From: CAYGZA01 sp964354135
Lineage (GTDB): Bacteria > Planctomycetota > Planctomycetia > Pirellulales > Thermoguttaceae
Assembly (NCBI GenBank): GCA_964354135.1
Contig: CAYGZA010000133.1
Location: 1 to 16,103 of the forward strand
Direction: 5' to 3'
Length of the DNA stretch: 16,103 bases
The number at the start of each line of letters is the position of its first letter. Position 1 is the first letter of the stretch. Of this stretch, positions 1 to 7,800 are shown one piece after another. Both the position numbers and the translations under genes were made by a program. The notes under the pieces are model-generated. The model had not been told where the DNA came from and ran no database searches. It saw only the letters and a program-made list of their open reading frames with translations.

Positions 1-164
1 ACGGCTTCAAACACCAAACGGGGGTGACCTCGTATTACTGACACTTGGCCGATGATTCGGCCGCTTCTCAGTCGAGACACCACTGTCTCCACATTCTCGC
101 TTTGCGCCCGTGTGGGCTCTACTACCATCGGGAGCCCAGTCAGTGGAGCCTTATGTGTGCTCAT
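1..164 (-). CDS. 5' part of an unrecognised protein, cut by the left window edge
   Basis: An open frame on the minus strand begins with ATG at 164 and stays open to the window edge, giving 54 residues that start MSTHKAPLTGLPMVVEP. The start is well supported: AAAGGAG lies at 177-171, six bases upstream, one of the best ribosome binding sites in the window. The N-terminal part contains a mixed helix/strand pattern (SENVETVVSRLRSGRIIGQV, then VSVIRGHPRLVFEA). There is no signal peptide or membrane segment. I do not recognise the family. A plausible promoter lies about 160 bases upstream. The plus-strand frame through the same bases has no ribosome binding site and no protein-like composition, so I prefer the minus strand. 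That this is a gene is likely; its function is unknown. Confidence 0.7.
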   Translation of the reverse strand, partial: MSTHKAPLTGLPMVVEPTRAQSENVETVVSRLRSGRIIGQVSVIRGHPRLVFEA

Positions 165-170
165 GCAATA

Positions 171-177
171 CTCCTTT
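171..177 (-). promoter_or_regulatory. Strong ribosome binding site for the left-edge gene
   Basis: AAAGGAG on the minus strand, followed by a six-base spacer and ATG at 164. It fixes the start of the partial gene at the left edge. Confidence 0.75.
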
Positions 178-397
178 CGATGGGGAGGGAAAAGGGGACA
201 TCATCACTGATTGCGCGCGTATCCTCCGTCGTGGGCCGGGCCGCGGAGGGTGAAATCAAGCCCCGGGCGGAAGGATTCCCCAGTATCAGCGAAGTTCCCC
301 TTCCCCGCTTGTACGCATGTCACTGTACCACCTCCACGCGGTGCGTCAAGCCAGGAAGCGGGCAATGAGATCCCGAAGCCGACACGGCCCGGTGGGC
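178..397. other. Intergenic stretch between the left-edge gene and the transposase relic
   Basis: About 220 bases with no convincing gene. It holds the candidate promoter for the left-edge gene and GC-rich sequence next to the transposase relic. Open frames crossing it on either strand are rich in Arg, Pro and Gly, lack ribosome binding sites and resemble no family I know. Confidence 0.5.
322..349 (-). promoter_or_regulatory. Candidate sigma70 promoter for the left-edge gene
   Basis: On the minus strand TTGACG (349-344) and TACAGT (327-322) are separated by 16 bases. This would give a transcript with a leader of roughly 150 bases before the ATG at 164. The boxes fit by eye only. Confidence 0.35.
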
Positions 398-535
398 TCA
401 ATCCCAGACGTAACGCTCGTCGCACTCGATTCCGTGGCGCTCGAGCATCAATCGGAATTCCTCCTGAAACGTCCGTTTCCGGTGGTGTTCTTCCTGGCCG
501 GCGTGGATCAGGACGTTCGACAACGATTGGGGCAT
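398..535 (-). pseudogene. IS200-like / REP-associated (RAYT) transposase with most of its centre deleted in frame
   Basis: A 45-residue frame starts at ATG 535 with MPQSLSNVLIH and ends with EEHHRKRTFQEEFR...ERHGIECDERYVWD. Both ends match what I remember of the start and end of planctomycete Y1 (HUH) transposases of the IS200-like/RAYT group, which are normally about 150 residues. The middle, which would carry the HUH metal-binding pair and the catalytic tyrosine, is absent: the start is joined directly to the C-terminal tail after residue 11. The frame is intact and the start is preceded by GGAGGAGA with a suitable spacing, so only an internal deletion of about 100 codons is implied. The product cannot be an active transposase. 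The frame extends further upstream to 607, but that part reads through REP-like sequence and is unlikely to be coding. GC hairpins lie upstream, as is usual for RAYT genes. Confidence 0.72.
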
Positions 536-610
536 GGCGTTGTCTCCTCCAATCGGTACACCGGGTCGCGGCCCGTTGGGCCTTGTTGGGCGCGGGATGT
601 CGATCAAATA

Positions 611-629
611 CCCAGGGCTTCGCCCTGGG
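611..629. repeat. REP-like GC hairpin 1
   Basis: Perfect 8-bp stem CCCAGGGC / GCCCTGGG (611-618 and 622-629) with a TTC loop, 76 bases upstream of the transposase relic start. The same stem recurs at 725-743, so this is a repeat unit and not a chance palindrome. Confidence 0.7.
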
Positions 630-699
630 CTGTCGAGTCACACGTCTTCGGCGTCGGGGCCATTGCGTTGCACGTGTTCTGTGTGGACGCCACCGGCGT

Positions 700-712
700 G
701 CCCCGAAGGGGC
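700..712. repeat. Small GC hairpin between the two REP-like hairpins
   Basis: GCCCC / GGGGC stem (700-704, 708-712) with a GAA loop. It lies between the two CCCAGGGC hairpins and probably belongs to the same compound element. Confidence 0.45.
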
Positions 713-724
713 CGTACCCGAAAG

Positions 725-743
725 CCCAGGGCAACGCCCTGGG
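725..743. repeat. REP-like GC hairpin 2, same stem as hairpin 1
   Basis: The 8-bp stem CCCAGGGC / GCCCTGGG is repeated exactly (725-732, 736-743), with an AAC loop. Its distance from hairpin 1 (about 95 bases between outer stems) and the presence of a transposase relic nearby resemble the paired REP arrangement (BIME) mobilised by RAYT proteins. Confidence 0.7.
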
Positions 744-773
744 GCCAGGGATCGATCCGTAATGCGAGAAGGT

Positions 774-795
774 CCAACGGACCGACACCCGTTGG
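774..795 (-). terminator. Weak hairpin just downstream of the methyltransferase
   Basis: CCAACGG (774-780) and CCGTTGG (789-795) form a 7-bp stem with an 8-base loop, starting six bases after the methyltransferase stop. No U-run follows, so intrinsic termination is uncertain. Confidence 0.3.
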
Positions 796-800
796 TCAAT

Positions 801-1790
801 TCATTGTTGGACGGCCGCTTTGCTGGCAATGGTCACCGACAGGCCGAAGCCGCGGCAGAGGAGCCTGGCCAGACGGAAGGGCATCCATTCCAGCGCCGGC
901 TCCAGCCACCGCTTCAGGCCGGCCAAACCGTTGCCCCAGAATAGCATCCGCCGCGGCGTCACCATCCAAGGGGTCGCCACGCGGCGAAAGCCGGCTGCGG
1001 TCAAGAGCCGCGTCATCTCGCGGAGCGTGTATTCCTTCAGGTGTACTCCGGCTGCCTCGGTCCGCGGGGGACAGAACAGACAGGTCACGTCCGACGGACG
1101 CATGTGCCAGTTCGGCGTTACCGTCACCAGCGCCCCGCCCGGGGCCAATAGCTCGTGAATCCGCCGCAAGTAGTCGAGGGTCTCGTCGGGCGGGATATGC
1201 TCGATGACGTCGTTCCAGTAGACCAGGCTCATCGGCCTTTGCGACGCCGGGAACTCGAAGTGGAGGAGGTCGCCCCGGTGCAGCCACGACGCGCTTCCCG
1301 CCCCCAACAGCCGGCATGCTTCCTCCCGCAACGCCTCCGAAACCTCCAGCCCCACCGCCGGGAATCCCGCTTCGCAGACCCGCTGGAGCAGAACACCGGA
1401 GCCGTAGCCGATCTCGAAGAAGCGGACTTTCAGCCCGCGGCCTTGCTGCCGCCTCAGGAGCTTGAGCACCACCTGCTCGTAGCGCGGGTCGAGCCCCATC
1501 ACCAGGGGCTTGTCGCTTGAGCCCCACGCCGCAGCAAGAATCCGCGGCACCGTGTCGTACGCCTGGCCCATCGCCTCGGCCCGGGCACGCGAGCCTTTGG
1601 GCGAGGCCAGGATCCGGGCCGCGAACTCGCGTTCCTGTTGCCATTGCAGCCTGAGCAGTTCCTCCCGGGTCATGCTGCTCAAGTCGGCAGCGCTGCCATC
1701 GGCAAGAGCGACGTGGCCGCGGGCTGCCAGCCGCTTGCCGTCGCCGTAGGAAGCGCCTTGCTGGGTGAGGATTGCTTCCAACCGATGCAC
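801..1790 (-). CDS. Class I SAM-dependent methyltransferase
   Basis: A 329-residue protein when begun at the GTG at 1790. The Rossmann-type SAM site is clear: motif I FFEIGYGSG (about 124-132), the acidic residue of motif II in VGLEV (E149), a motif-IV-like YWNDVIEHIPPDE (191-203), then LLAPGGALVTVTPN (215-227). This matches the Methyltransf_11/23-type class I fold. The substrate is not visible. The 120 residues before motif I are predicted helical and may bind the acceptor. It faces away from a glycosyltransferase gene, so a sugar, lipid or glycan acceptor is a reasonable inference. The start is uncertain: the GTG has no ribosome binding site, and 20 more open codons with protein-like composition (GIRNAVFAVGAWPFVQK) precede it before an in-frame TGA at 1853-1851. 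A possible frameshift there is discussed in the findings. Confidence 0.88.
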   Translation of the reverse strand: MHRLEAILTQQGASYGDGKRLAARGHVALADGSAADLSSMTREELLRLQWQQEREFAARILASPKGSRARAEAMGQAYDTVPRILAAAWGSSDKPLVMGLDPRYEQVVLKLLRRQQGRGLKVRFFEIGYGSGVLLQRVCEAGFPAVGLEVSEALREEACRLLGAGSASWLHRGDLLHFEFPASQRPMSLVYWNDVIEHIPPDETLDYLRRIHELLAPGGALVTVTPNWHMRPSDVTCLFCPPRTEAAGVHLKEYTLREMTRLLTAAGFRRVATPWMVTPRRMLFWGNGLAGLKRWLEPALEWMPFRLARLLCRGFGLSVTIASKAAVQQ

Positions 1791-2141
1791 TTTCTGAACA
1801 AAAGGCCAGGCCCCGACAGCGAAGACTGCGTTGCGAATGCCTGTCAGGGGTCATGCCAACCCTACCTCACCCGGGAATACCGTCCGTGCAGAATAGCTCG
1901 AATGGGGAGGCATGGGCCACCTGTGCGCGCCGCGGGCCGCGGAGTGGTCGAGCGGCAATGGCGTCCCGCCGGCGCCGCGGCCTGCCAAGGGCAGATCGAG
2001 CGCAGACGGACGTCGAACCGCGATCTCCACGCCTGGGTCCCGCCTCAAGGCACACTCTGACTTAGAGTTGTGTATCGGCCGTCCAGCGTGGTCTCTCCCG
2101 CCGGACCCGTGTGTTGCGTGCCCTGTTTTCCCGAATTCACG
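1791..2141. other. Divergent intergenic region between methyltransferase and glycosyltransferase
   Basis: About 350 bases between two divergent genes. The right end of the methyltransferase frame may extend to 1850. An ATG at 1854 (minus) preceded by GAGG at 1868-1865 looks like a translation start in the neighbouring frame. An imperfect palindrome lies at 2051-2072. No consensus promoter is evident, and open frames crossing the region are Arg/Pro-rich shadows. Confidence 0.5.
2051..2072. repeat. Imperfect palindrome upstream of the glycosyltransferase
   Basis: ACTCT (2054-2058) and AGAGT (2064-2068) form a stem with a GACTT spacer, extended by CAC/GTG (2051-2053, 2070-2072) past a one-base bulge. 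It lies about 70 bases upstream of the chosen glycosyltransferase ATG and could be an operator or leader hairpin. Confidence 0.3.
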
Positions 2142-3398
2142 ATGCCCCGCCGACACTCCCGCCTACTGCCGCTGGAAGACCGCGGTCCGCTGCGGGTGAT
2201 GTTCGTCATCACGTGCATGCCGGTGGGCGGGGCGGAGACCCTGTTGGTGGAGCTGATCCGCCGGCTGGATCGTTCCCGCTTCTTGCCGGAGCTCTGCTGT
2301 TTGAAGTACTTCGGCCCGCTGGGGGAAGTCCTGGCTGGCGAGGTCCCGGCGTTCGCGGGCCTGCTGGCGGACAAGTACGACTTTGCCGTGCTGGCCCGGC
2401 TCACGCGCCTGCTGCTGCGGCGGCGGATCGACGCCGTGGTTACCATCGGCACGGGCGGCGACAAGATGTTCTGGGGCCGCCTGGCCGGGTGGCTGGCCGG
2501 GGTGCCGGTCCTCTGCTCCGCGTTGCACTCGACCGGGCTCCCCGACCACGTGGAGCTGCCCAACCGGCTCTTGGCCCCGATCACCGACGCCTTCATCGCC
2601 GTGGCCCCGTCGCACGGCCGGTACCTCGTCGAGCATGAGGGCTGCCCGGCGGCCAAGGTCCGCGTTATTCCGAACGGGGTCGACCTGGAGCGGTTCCGGC
2701 CGCTTCCGCGCGACGAAGGGCTACGCAGGGAACTCGGCATTCCCGGGGGTGCTCCGCTGGCCGGTATCGTGGCGGCCCTACGCCCGGAGAAAAACCACGA
2801 GCTGTTCCTCGAAGCCGCCGCATGGATCCGCCGGAAGGTGCCCCAGGCCCGCTTTCTTGTCGTTGGCGACGGGGCCCAGCGCGGGCGGCTGGAGGGACTC
2901 GCTGCCGAGCTAAGTCTGTCCGAGTCGGTCCGATTCCTGGGAACGCGGAACGACGTGCCCGCGGTTCTCTCGCTCTTGGACGTCCTCGTCCTCAGCTCCC
3001 ACATGGAGGCCAATCCGGTCTCGATTCTCGAAGCGATGGCGTGCGAAAGTCCGGTCGTGGCCACCGCCGTCGGTTCCGTGCCCGAAAGCGTCATCGACGG
3101 TCGGACCGGATATCTGGTGCCCCCGGGCGATGCCGGCCGAATTGCCGAGCGCGTGATCGAGTTGTTTCAGGACCCGGCTCGTCGCGCCGCCTTCGGCCGG
3201 GCGGGCCGGGAGCACGTCGCCGCCCATGGGTCCTCGCAGCGGATGGTCGAGGGCTACCAGGACCTCATCGCCGGGCTCTACGCGCGGAAGCAAGCGCAAC
3301 GGAAGCGGCGCCGAACGCTGGCCGCCGACCTCCCGGCCGAAGACCCCGCAGTGCCCCCTCGGCCCTCTCCGGCTGATCCTGTAGAATCCGGGACATGA
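2142..3398 (+). CDS. GT4-type glycosyltransferase (GT-B fold)
   Basis: A 418-residue cytoplasmic or membrane-associated retaining glycosyltransferase of the GT4 (glycosyl transferases group 1) type. The N-terminal acceptor domain opens with LRVMFVITCMPVGGAE (about 17-32), the usual first strand and Gly-rich loop. The domain linker carries VRVIPNGVD (173-181). The C-terminal donor domain has AALRPEKNHELFLEAA (211-226), FLVVGDGAQR, and the nucleotide-sugar E-x7-E motif EANPVSILE (E289 and E297), followed by VVATAVGSVPESV and GYLVPPGD. The last 40 residues are basic then Pro-rich and probably disordered. I chose ATG 2142 because the domain begins about 17 residues later; the frame stays open to a GTG at 2070, but those residues look non-coding. 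Its stop overlaps the next start (ATGA at 3395-3398), implying translational coupling with the sulfatase-fold protein. The sugar and acceptor cannot be read from the sequence. Confidence 0.93.
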   Translation: MPRRHSRLLPLEDRGPLRVMFVITCMPVGGAETLLVELIRRLDRSRFLPELCCLKYFGPLGEVLAGEVPAFAGLLADKYDFAVLARLTRLLLRRRIDAVVTIGTGGDKMFWGRLAGWLAGVPVLCSALHSTGLPDHVELPNRLLAPITDAFIAVAPSHGRYLVEHEGCPAAKVRVIPNGVDLERFRPLPRDEGLRRELGIPGGAPLAGIVAALRPEKNHELFLEAAAWIRRKVPQARFLVVGDGAQRGRLEGLAAELSLSESVRFLGTRNDVPAVLSLLDVLVLSSHMEANPVSILEAMACESPVVATAVGSVPESVIDGRTGYLVPPGDAGRIAERVIELFQDPARRAAFGRAGREHVAAHGSSQRMVEGYQDLIAGLYARKQAQRKRRRTLAADLPAEDPAVPPRPSPADPVESGT

Positions 3399-4615
3399 AC
3401 GCGATCTGTCTCGTGATCGACCGGCTGCACGCGGGCTACGTCGGGGCATACGGCAATAGCTGGATCTCCACCCCGGCGATCGATCGCCTGGCGTGGGAAG
3501 GGTTTCTCTTCGACCAGGTGCTGATCGACGGCCCGCGGCTGGAAACCCTCTACCGCTCCCTGTGGCAGGGGCGGCACGCGCTCTTGCCGTCCATCGCGGG
3601 CGATGAAGCTCGCCCCAGCCTCGCCGATCTCTTGGCCGCCCGGGGCGTGAGCACGGCCCTGATTACCGACGAGCCGGAGGTCGCCGAGCACCCTCTGGCG
3701 AAGCGTTTCGGCACCATTGAGGAACTCCCGCTGCCCGAGCGGGCCGCCGTGGCCGAGACCCTCGACGCGACTCACTTGGCAGGGGTCTTTGCCCAAGTGA
3801 TCGAGTGGCTCGAATCGGCCCCCAAGCCTTTCCTTCTCTGGTGCCACTTGAAGGGCCTCGGAGCGCCGTGGGACGGGCCTCTCGAATTCCGGCGGTCCTA
3901 CGTCGAGGAGGAAGACCCGGAACCGCCCCAGTCGGCCGAAGTTCCCAACCGTCTTCTCCCGACCGGCTACAATCCCGATGAGCTGCTGGGGATCTCCCAG
4001 ACCTACGCGGGCCAAGTGACGCTCCTCGACACGTGTCTTGGTGCGCTCATGGAATTCCTCGCCAGCGATCCCCTCGGGCTAGACACCCTCTTGGTGCTGC
4101 TATCCGCGCGCGGGTTTCCTCTGGGGGAGCACCACCGGGTTGGCCCCTGCGACGAGGCCCTCTACAACGAGCTGGTGCACGTTCCGCTCATCGTGCGAAT
4201 GCCCGATTCCTTTGGCGCCGGCGGGCGGAGTCCCGCGCTGGTCGAGCCGGCGGACCTCTGGGCGACGCTCTTGGATGCCCTCGGGGCCCCGTCTCCCCCC
4301 GTCTCCCCGACGGCACGCAGTCTGATCCCGGTCATTCGCGGCGAGGCGGACGCCCTCCGTGACCGGCTGTGCATCGCAGGAACCGGCTTGGAGAGGGCGA
4401 TCGCCACGCCCGCCTGGTACCTACGGATGGCGGCTTCGCGGGAGTTGTATGTCCGGCCCGACGACCGCTGGCAGGTCAACGACGTGGCCGATCGCTGCCC
4501 GGAAATCGTGGATTCGCTGCGGGATGTGTTTGCCCAGTACCACCAAATCCTCCAGTCCGGCCACACTCTCCAACTTCGCCCGCTCGACGAGTCACTCCTG
4601 ACAATCCCGGAGTAA
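3395..4615 (+). CDS. Sulfatase / alkaline-phosphatase-fold protein with missing catalytic residues (predicted pseudoenzyme)
   Basis: A 406-residue protein with the layout of a sulfatase. ICLVIDRLHAGYVGAYGN (4-21) corresponds to the first metal-binding strand, followed by STPAIDRLAWEGFLFDQ, a WQGRHA segment (57-62) where sulfatases have the nucleophile helix ending in TGR, LLVLLSARGFPLGEHH (232-247) where sulfatases have a TSDHG-type metal site, and NELVHVPLIVRMPDS (258-272). Several hallmark residues are gone: the first Asp-Asp pair is D9-R10, no C/S-x-P-S-R signature is found around 44-62, and the Ser-Asp-His-Gly motif reads S-A-R-G. Sulfatase or phosphatase activity is therefore unlikely. 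There is no signal peptide, unlike most planctomycete sulfatases. Translation is coupled to the glycosyltransferase by the ATGA overlap. A binding, scaffolding or regulatory role in the same glycan pathway is an inference. Confidence 0.82.
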   Translation: MNAICLVIDRLHAGYVGAYGNSWISTPAIDRLAWEGFLFDQVLIDGPRLETLYRSLWQGRHALLPSIAGDEARPSLADLLAARGVSTALITDEPEVAEHPLAKRFGTIEELPLPERAAVAETLDATHLAGVFAQVIEWLESAPKPFLLWCHLKGLGAPWDGPLEFRRSYVEEEDPEPPQSAEVPNRLLPTGYNPDELLGISQTYAGQVTLLDTCLGALMEFLASDPLGLDTLLVLLSARGFPLGEHHRVGPCDEALYNELVHVPLIVRMPDSFGAGGRSPALVEPADLWATLLDALGAPSPPVSPTARSLIPVIRGEADALRDRLCIAGTGLERAIATPAWYLRMAASRELYVRPDDRWQVNDVADRCPEIVDSLRDVFAQYHQILQSGHTLQLRPLDESLLTIPE

Positions 4616-4644
4616 AGCCCTTTACCAGAGCGGTGCCGGGACAA

Positions 4645-4693
4645 CTCTCTCCGCCTCTTTCCTTTTCCCCCCTTTTCCATTTTCCCCTCTCTC
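4645..4693 (+). repeat. Polypyrimidine tract
   Basis: 49 bases with only two purines (G4653, A4679), made of C and T runs. It lies in the 226-base gap between the sulfatase-fold gene and the large secreted-protein gene, 30 bases after the stop. It is very different from the GC-balanced coding sequence on either side. Confidence 0.6.
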
Positions 4694-4773
4694 ACACGTT
4701 GCCGCACGATTTCCGCTCCGAGCTGACCGGAGGGCAGACGAATCCGGGATAGGTACGGGAAGAGGGTTGCGAG

Positions 4774-4779
4774 TATAAT
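4774..4779 (+). promoter_or_regulatory. Possible -10 box upstream of the large secreted protein
   Basis: TATAAT at 4774-4779, 62 bases before the ATG at 4842, is a perfect sigma70 -10 hexamer in otherwise GC-rich DNA. No convincing -35 box is found at the right distance (around 4751-4756), so the assignment is tentative. Confidence 0.4.
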
Positions 4780-4841
4780 CCGCACCCCACGGGGACTGGA
4801 CAGGAAGTTAGCCTCTTTCTCGGCTGGTTACTGGATCCACG

Positions 4842-7800
4842 ATGACCGGACAAGGAGGTCCGAGGACATCGCGCGAAGAGGGTCTTTCCCTCTGTCGAGG
4901 GGAACCGCCGCGTCGTTCGCTTGCCGCGCTGGCGGGTACCCTAGCGCTCTGGCTCTGCGCCTGGGCCGAGCCGTTGTGCGGCGCCGACCAGGACCTGCGA
5001 GTCCGTATCGCGTGGGGCGGCGGCAGCGAGCGGGTCTGGCAAGGGAGAGTCGCCCTCAGTGACGGCAGCCTCTCCGAGCCAAAGCCCCTGGGAATGGAGG
5101 CGGACGAGGCCGGTCTCTTGGTCCTCCAACGCGGCCGCCCGGAAGTCACTGCGATTCGCGGCAGTCGAGGCCCCCAGCGCGGCCCCATCCTCGCCGCCGA
5201 CGGATACCTGGCCATCCGGCCCTGGAGCAAGCGCTCCTACGACGGCGTGGACCTCCTCGTGACCGCACCGCCGGAGGCGTCGCTCTTTGTCGAGCTCTCC
5301 GGCGTCGACGACAAGCGCCGCCCGGACTGGGCCGAGGTCCGCCTCGCCGACCTGGTCCAAGGCAGTTACAGCACGGAACTCGACGATCGAGGAAACCGCC
5401 TCGTGGTCCGCCGCACCCCGGGCGACGATCTCCGCGTGAAGCTCGCCCGGAGGTCGTTGGTCTTTGGCCCCGGCGAGCTCCTGAAATGCGAGGTGCAGCC
5501 GCACTCGTTGCCCGTGGCCTCGGGCACGAAGGTGCGGATCAAGGTCCAGCTTCAGGCCGGCCGCGGCGGCCAGGAGTTGTGGGCCGAAGAGCACGCGATG
5601 GTTGCCGGCGGGCCGGTCGCCTTTCCCTTGGAGGTCCCCCTGGGCAAGGAAGAAGGGGTCTACGAGCTGGTCGTCACGGCCCACCATGCGGCCAGGCTGC
5701 ACTGGCCGCAGCCGGTGCGGGCTCCCTTGGGCCTGAAGCAGCAGCCGGTCGCCCAGCGGTCGGTTCAGCTTGTGGTCCTGACCCCGCAGCCGCTTGCCGC
5801 GCCGCCGGGCACCGCGGGGCGGCTGGCAGTCGTGGAGGAAATTGACCCGGCCAATCCGAAGTGGCGGATGCGGTTGGCCAGGCTACCTCAGATTCCCCGG
5901 CTTCCGCGGTTGGGGAAAGGGCCGCTGACGAGCGGCCATTCGCAGTCGGTGCAGCACGCGCTGGGCTCCGTGACGCAACTGGCTCCCAACAGCCAGGCCG
6001 GGGAGGTGAGCTGGGAAGCCTACACGCTCTCCATCGACCGGCCCGGCGAGCCGCACGTCTTGGAGGTGGAGTATCCCAGCGATGCGTACCAGACGCTCGG
6101 CATCAGCGTCATCGAGCCCAACGCCGCCGGGGCAGTCGTCCCCATCGGTTTGGACTCCGGGGTCGACCAAGCGGAGGAGATTGCGGCCGTCAAGCTCCCG
6201 GCGCAGTGGCTCCGCCACCGGCTCGTCTTCTGGCCGCGGACCAAGACGCCGGTGGTGCTGATCACCAACCGCCGCGATCAGACCCCGGCGGTCTACGGCA
6301 AGATCCGGGTGCTCTCCGGTTGGCAGCACTTGCCGCGGGCGTTTCCGGCTGCCGGACCTCGGCCGGAGCGGCTCCTGGCCGCCTACATGGACCGGCCGCT
6401 GCTGCCCAAGAACTTTTCCGCCAGCGAGACCCTCGGCTCGCTGAACGATCTGAGCGTCGACGACTGGACGACCTTCTACGAATCCGGCTCGCGGCTGGTC
6501 GAGTACCTCCATTACGTCGGCTACAACGCCTTGATGCTCTCCGTGCTGGCCGATGGGAGCACGATCTACCCCAGCACGACCGTGCCGGCCACGCCGCGCT
6601 ACGACAACGGCGCCTATTTCGCCACCGGCCAGGACCCGATCCGCAAGGACGTCCTGGAGATGCTCTTGCGGATGTTCGACCGCGAGGGCCTGCAGCTCAT
6701 TCCGGCCCTGGAATTCGCCTCTCCCTTGCCGGAGCTGGAGGCCCTTTTGGATCGCGGCGGCGCGGAGGCCGAAGGCGTTTCCTGGATCGGGCCGGAAGGC
6801 ACCTCGTGGCGGCAGGTCCACGGAACGCACAAAGGCCGGGCCCCCTACTACAACGTCCTCCATCCGCGCGTCCAGGAGTCGATGCTCGCCGTGGTCCGCG
6901 AGCTGGTCGCCGGCTATGCCCAGCATCCGGCGTTTGCCGGGCTGGCGCTCCAGCTCTCGCCCCACGGCTACGCCCAGTTGCCGGGCCCGCAGTGGGGCCT
7001 CGACGACGCCACCATCGCCCAGTTCGAGCAGGACCTCAAGCTCCGCGTCCCGGGCAGCGGGCCGCGGCGCTTTGCCGAGCGGGCCGAAGCCCTCACCTAC
7101 CTCACCCCGGAAGGGCAACGCGAGTGGCGCAGCGAATGGCTGGAGTGGCGGGCGACGCGCCTCACCCGGTTCTACCGCCGCGTCCAGGCCGAGTTGACCG
7201 CCGTTCGGCCCGGCGCGCGGCTCTACCTGGCCGGAGCGGAAATGCTCGCCGGCGACGATCTGGCCCGCAAGCTGCGCCCCGCCCTGCCGCGGCAGATGAC
7301 GATGGCCGGCGCCCTGCTGTGGGTCGGGATCGACGCGCGGCAGTACGGCGACAACGAAGGGCTCGTGCTTCTGCGCCCGGAGCGTATCGTGCCGCGGTCA
7401 TCCCTGGCCGCCCAGGCGGTGGACCTGGAAATCGCCCAGATGCCCGACGCCGACCGCTACTTCCAGAACCTCTCGCCGCCGGGGAGCCTGCTTTTCCATC
7501 CGCCGCAGGGCCTGCGGGTCCCCTCGTTCGACGAAAAGGGCCCTTTCCGACCGTGCTACACCTGGCTTGCCGCCCAGCCGGTCCCTTCCGGGTGGCAGAA
7601 CCGCCGCCGCTTCGTCCACAGTCTCGCGACGCTCGACGCCCAGGCGATTTTCGACGGCGGATGGCTCCTCTCGATGGGCCAGGAAGACGCGATCCGCGAC
7701 CTGGTGGCCGTCTACCGCCAATTGCCCGCCGTCCGGTTGGAGCGGCTCGGCGAGCAGCTCGGGCCATCGGGCGGCCAGCCGGTGACGGTCCGCTTCGGCG

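Noticed and set aside
1933..2040. tRNA-like sequence (GGAGTGGTCGAGCGGCAATGGCG resembles a D-arm, TCGAACC resembles a T-arm fragment)
   Set aside because: I could not pair an acceptor stem, an anticodon stem or a proper T-stem; at most a chance resemblance or a decayed gene.
2070..2141. Glycosyltransferase start at the GTG at 2070
   Set aside because: The extra 24 residues (Cys/Pro/Ser-rich) do not fit the family, and the GT-B domain begins just after the ATG at 2142; no ribosome binding site decides it, so some doubt remains.
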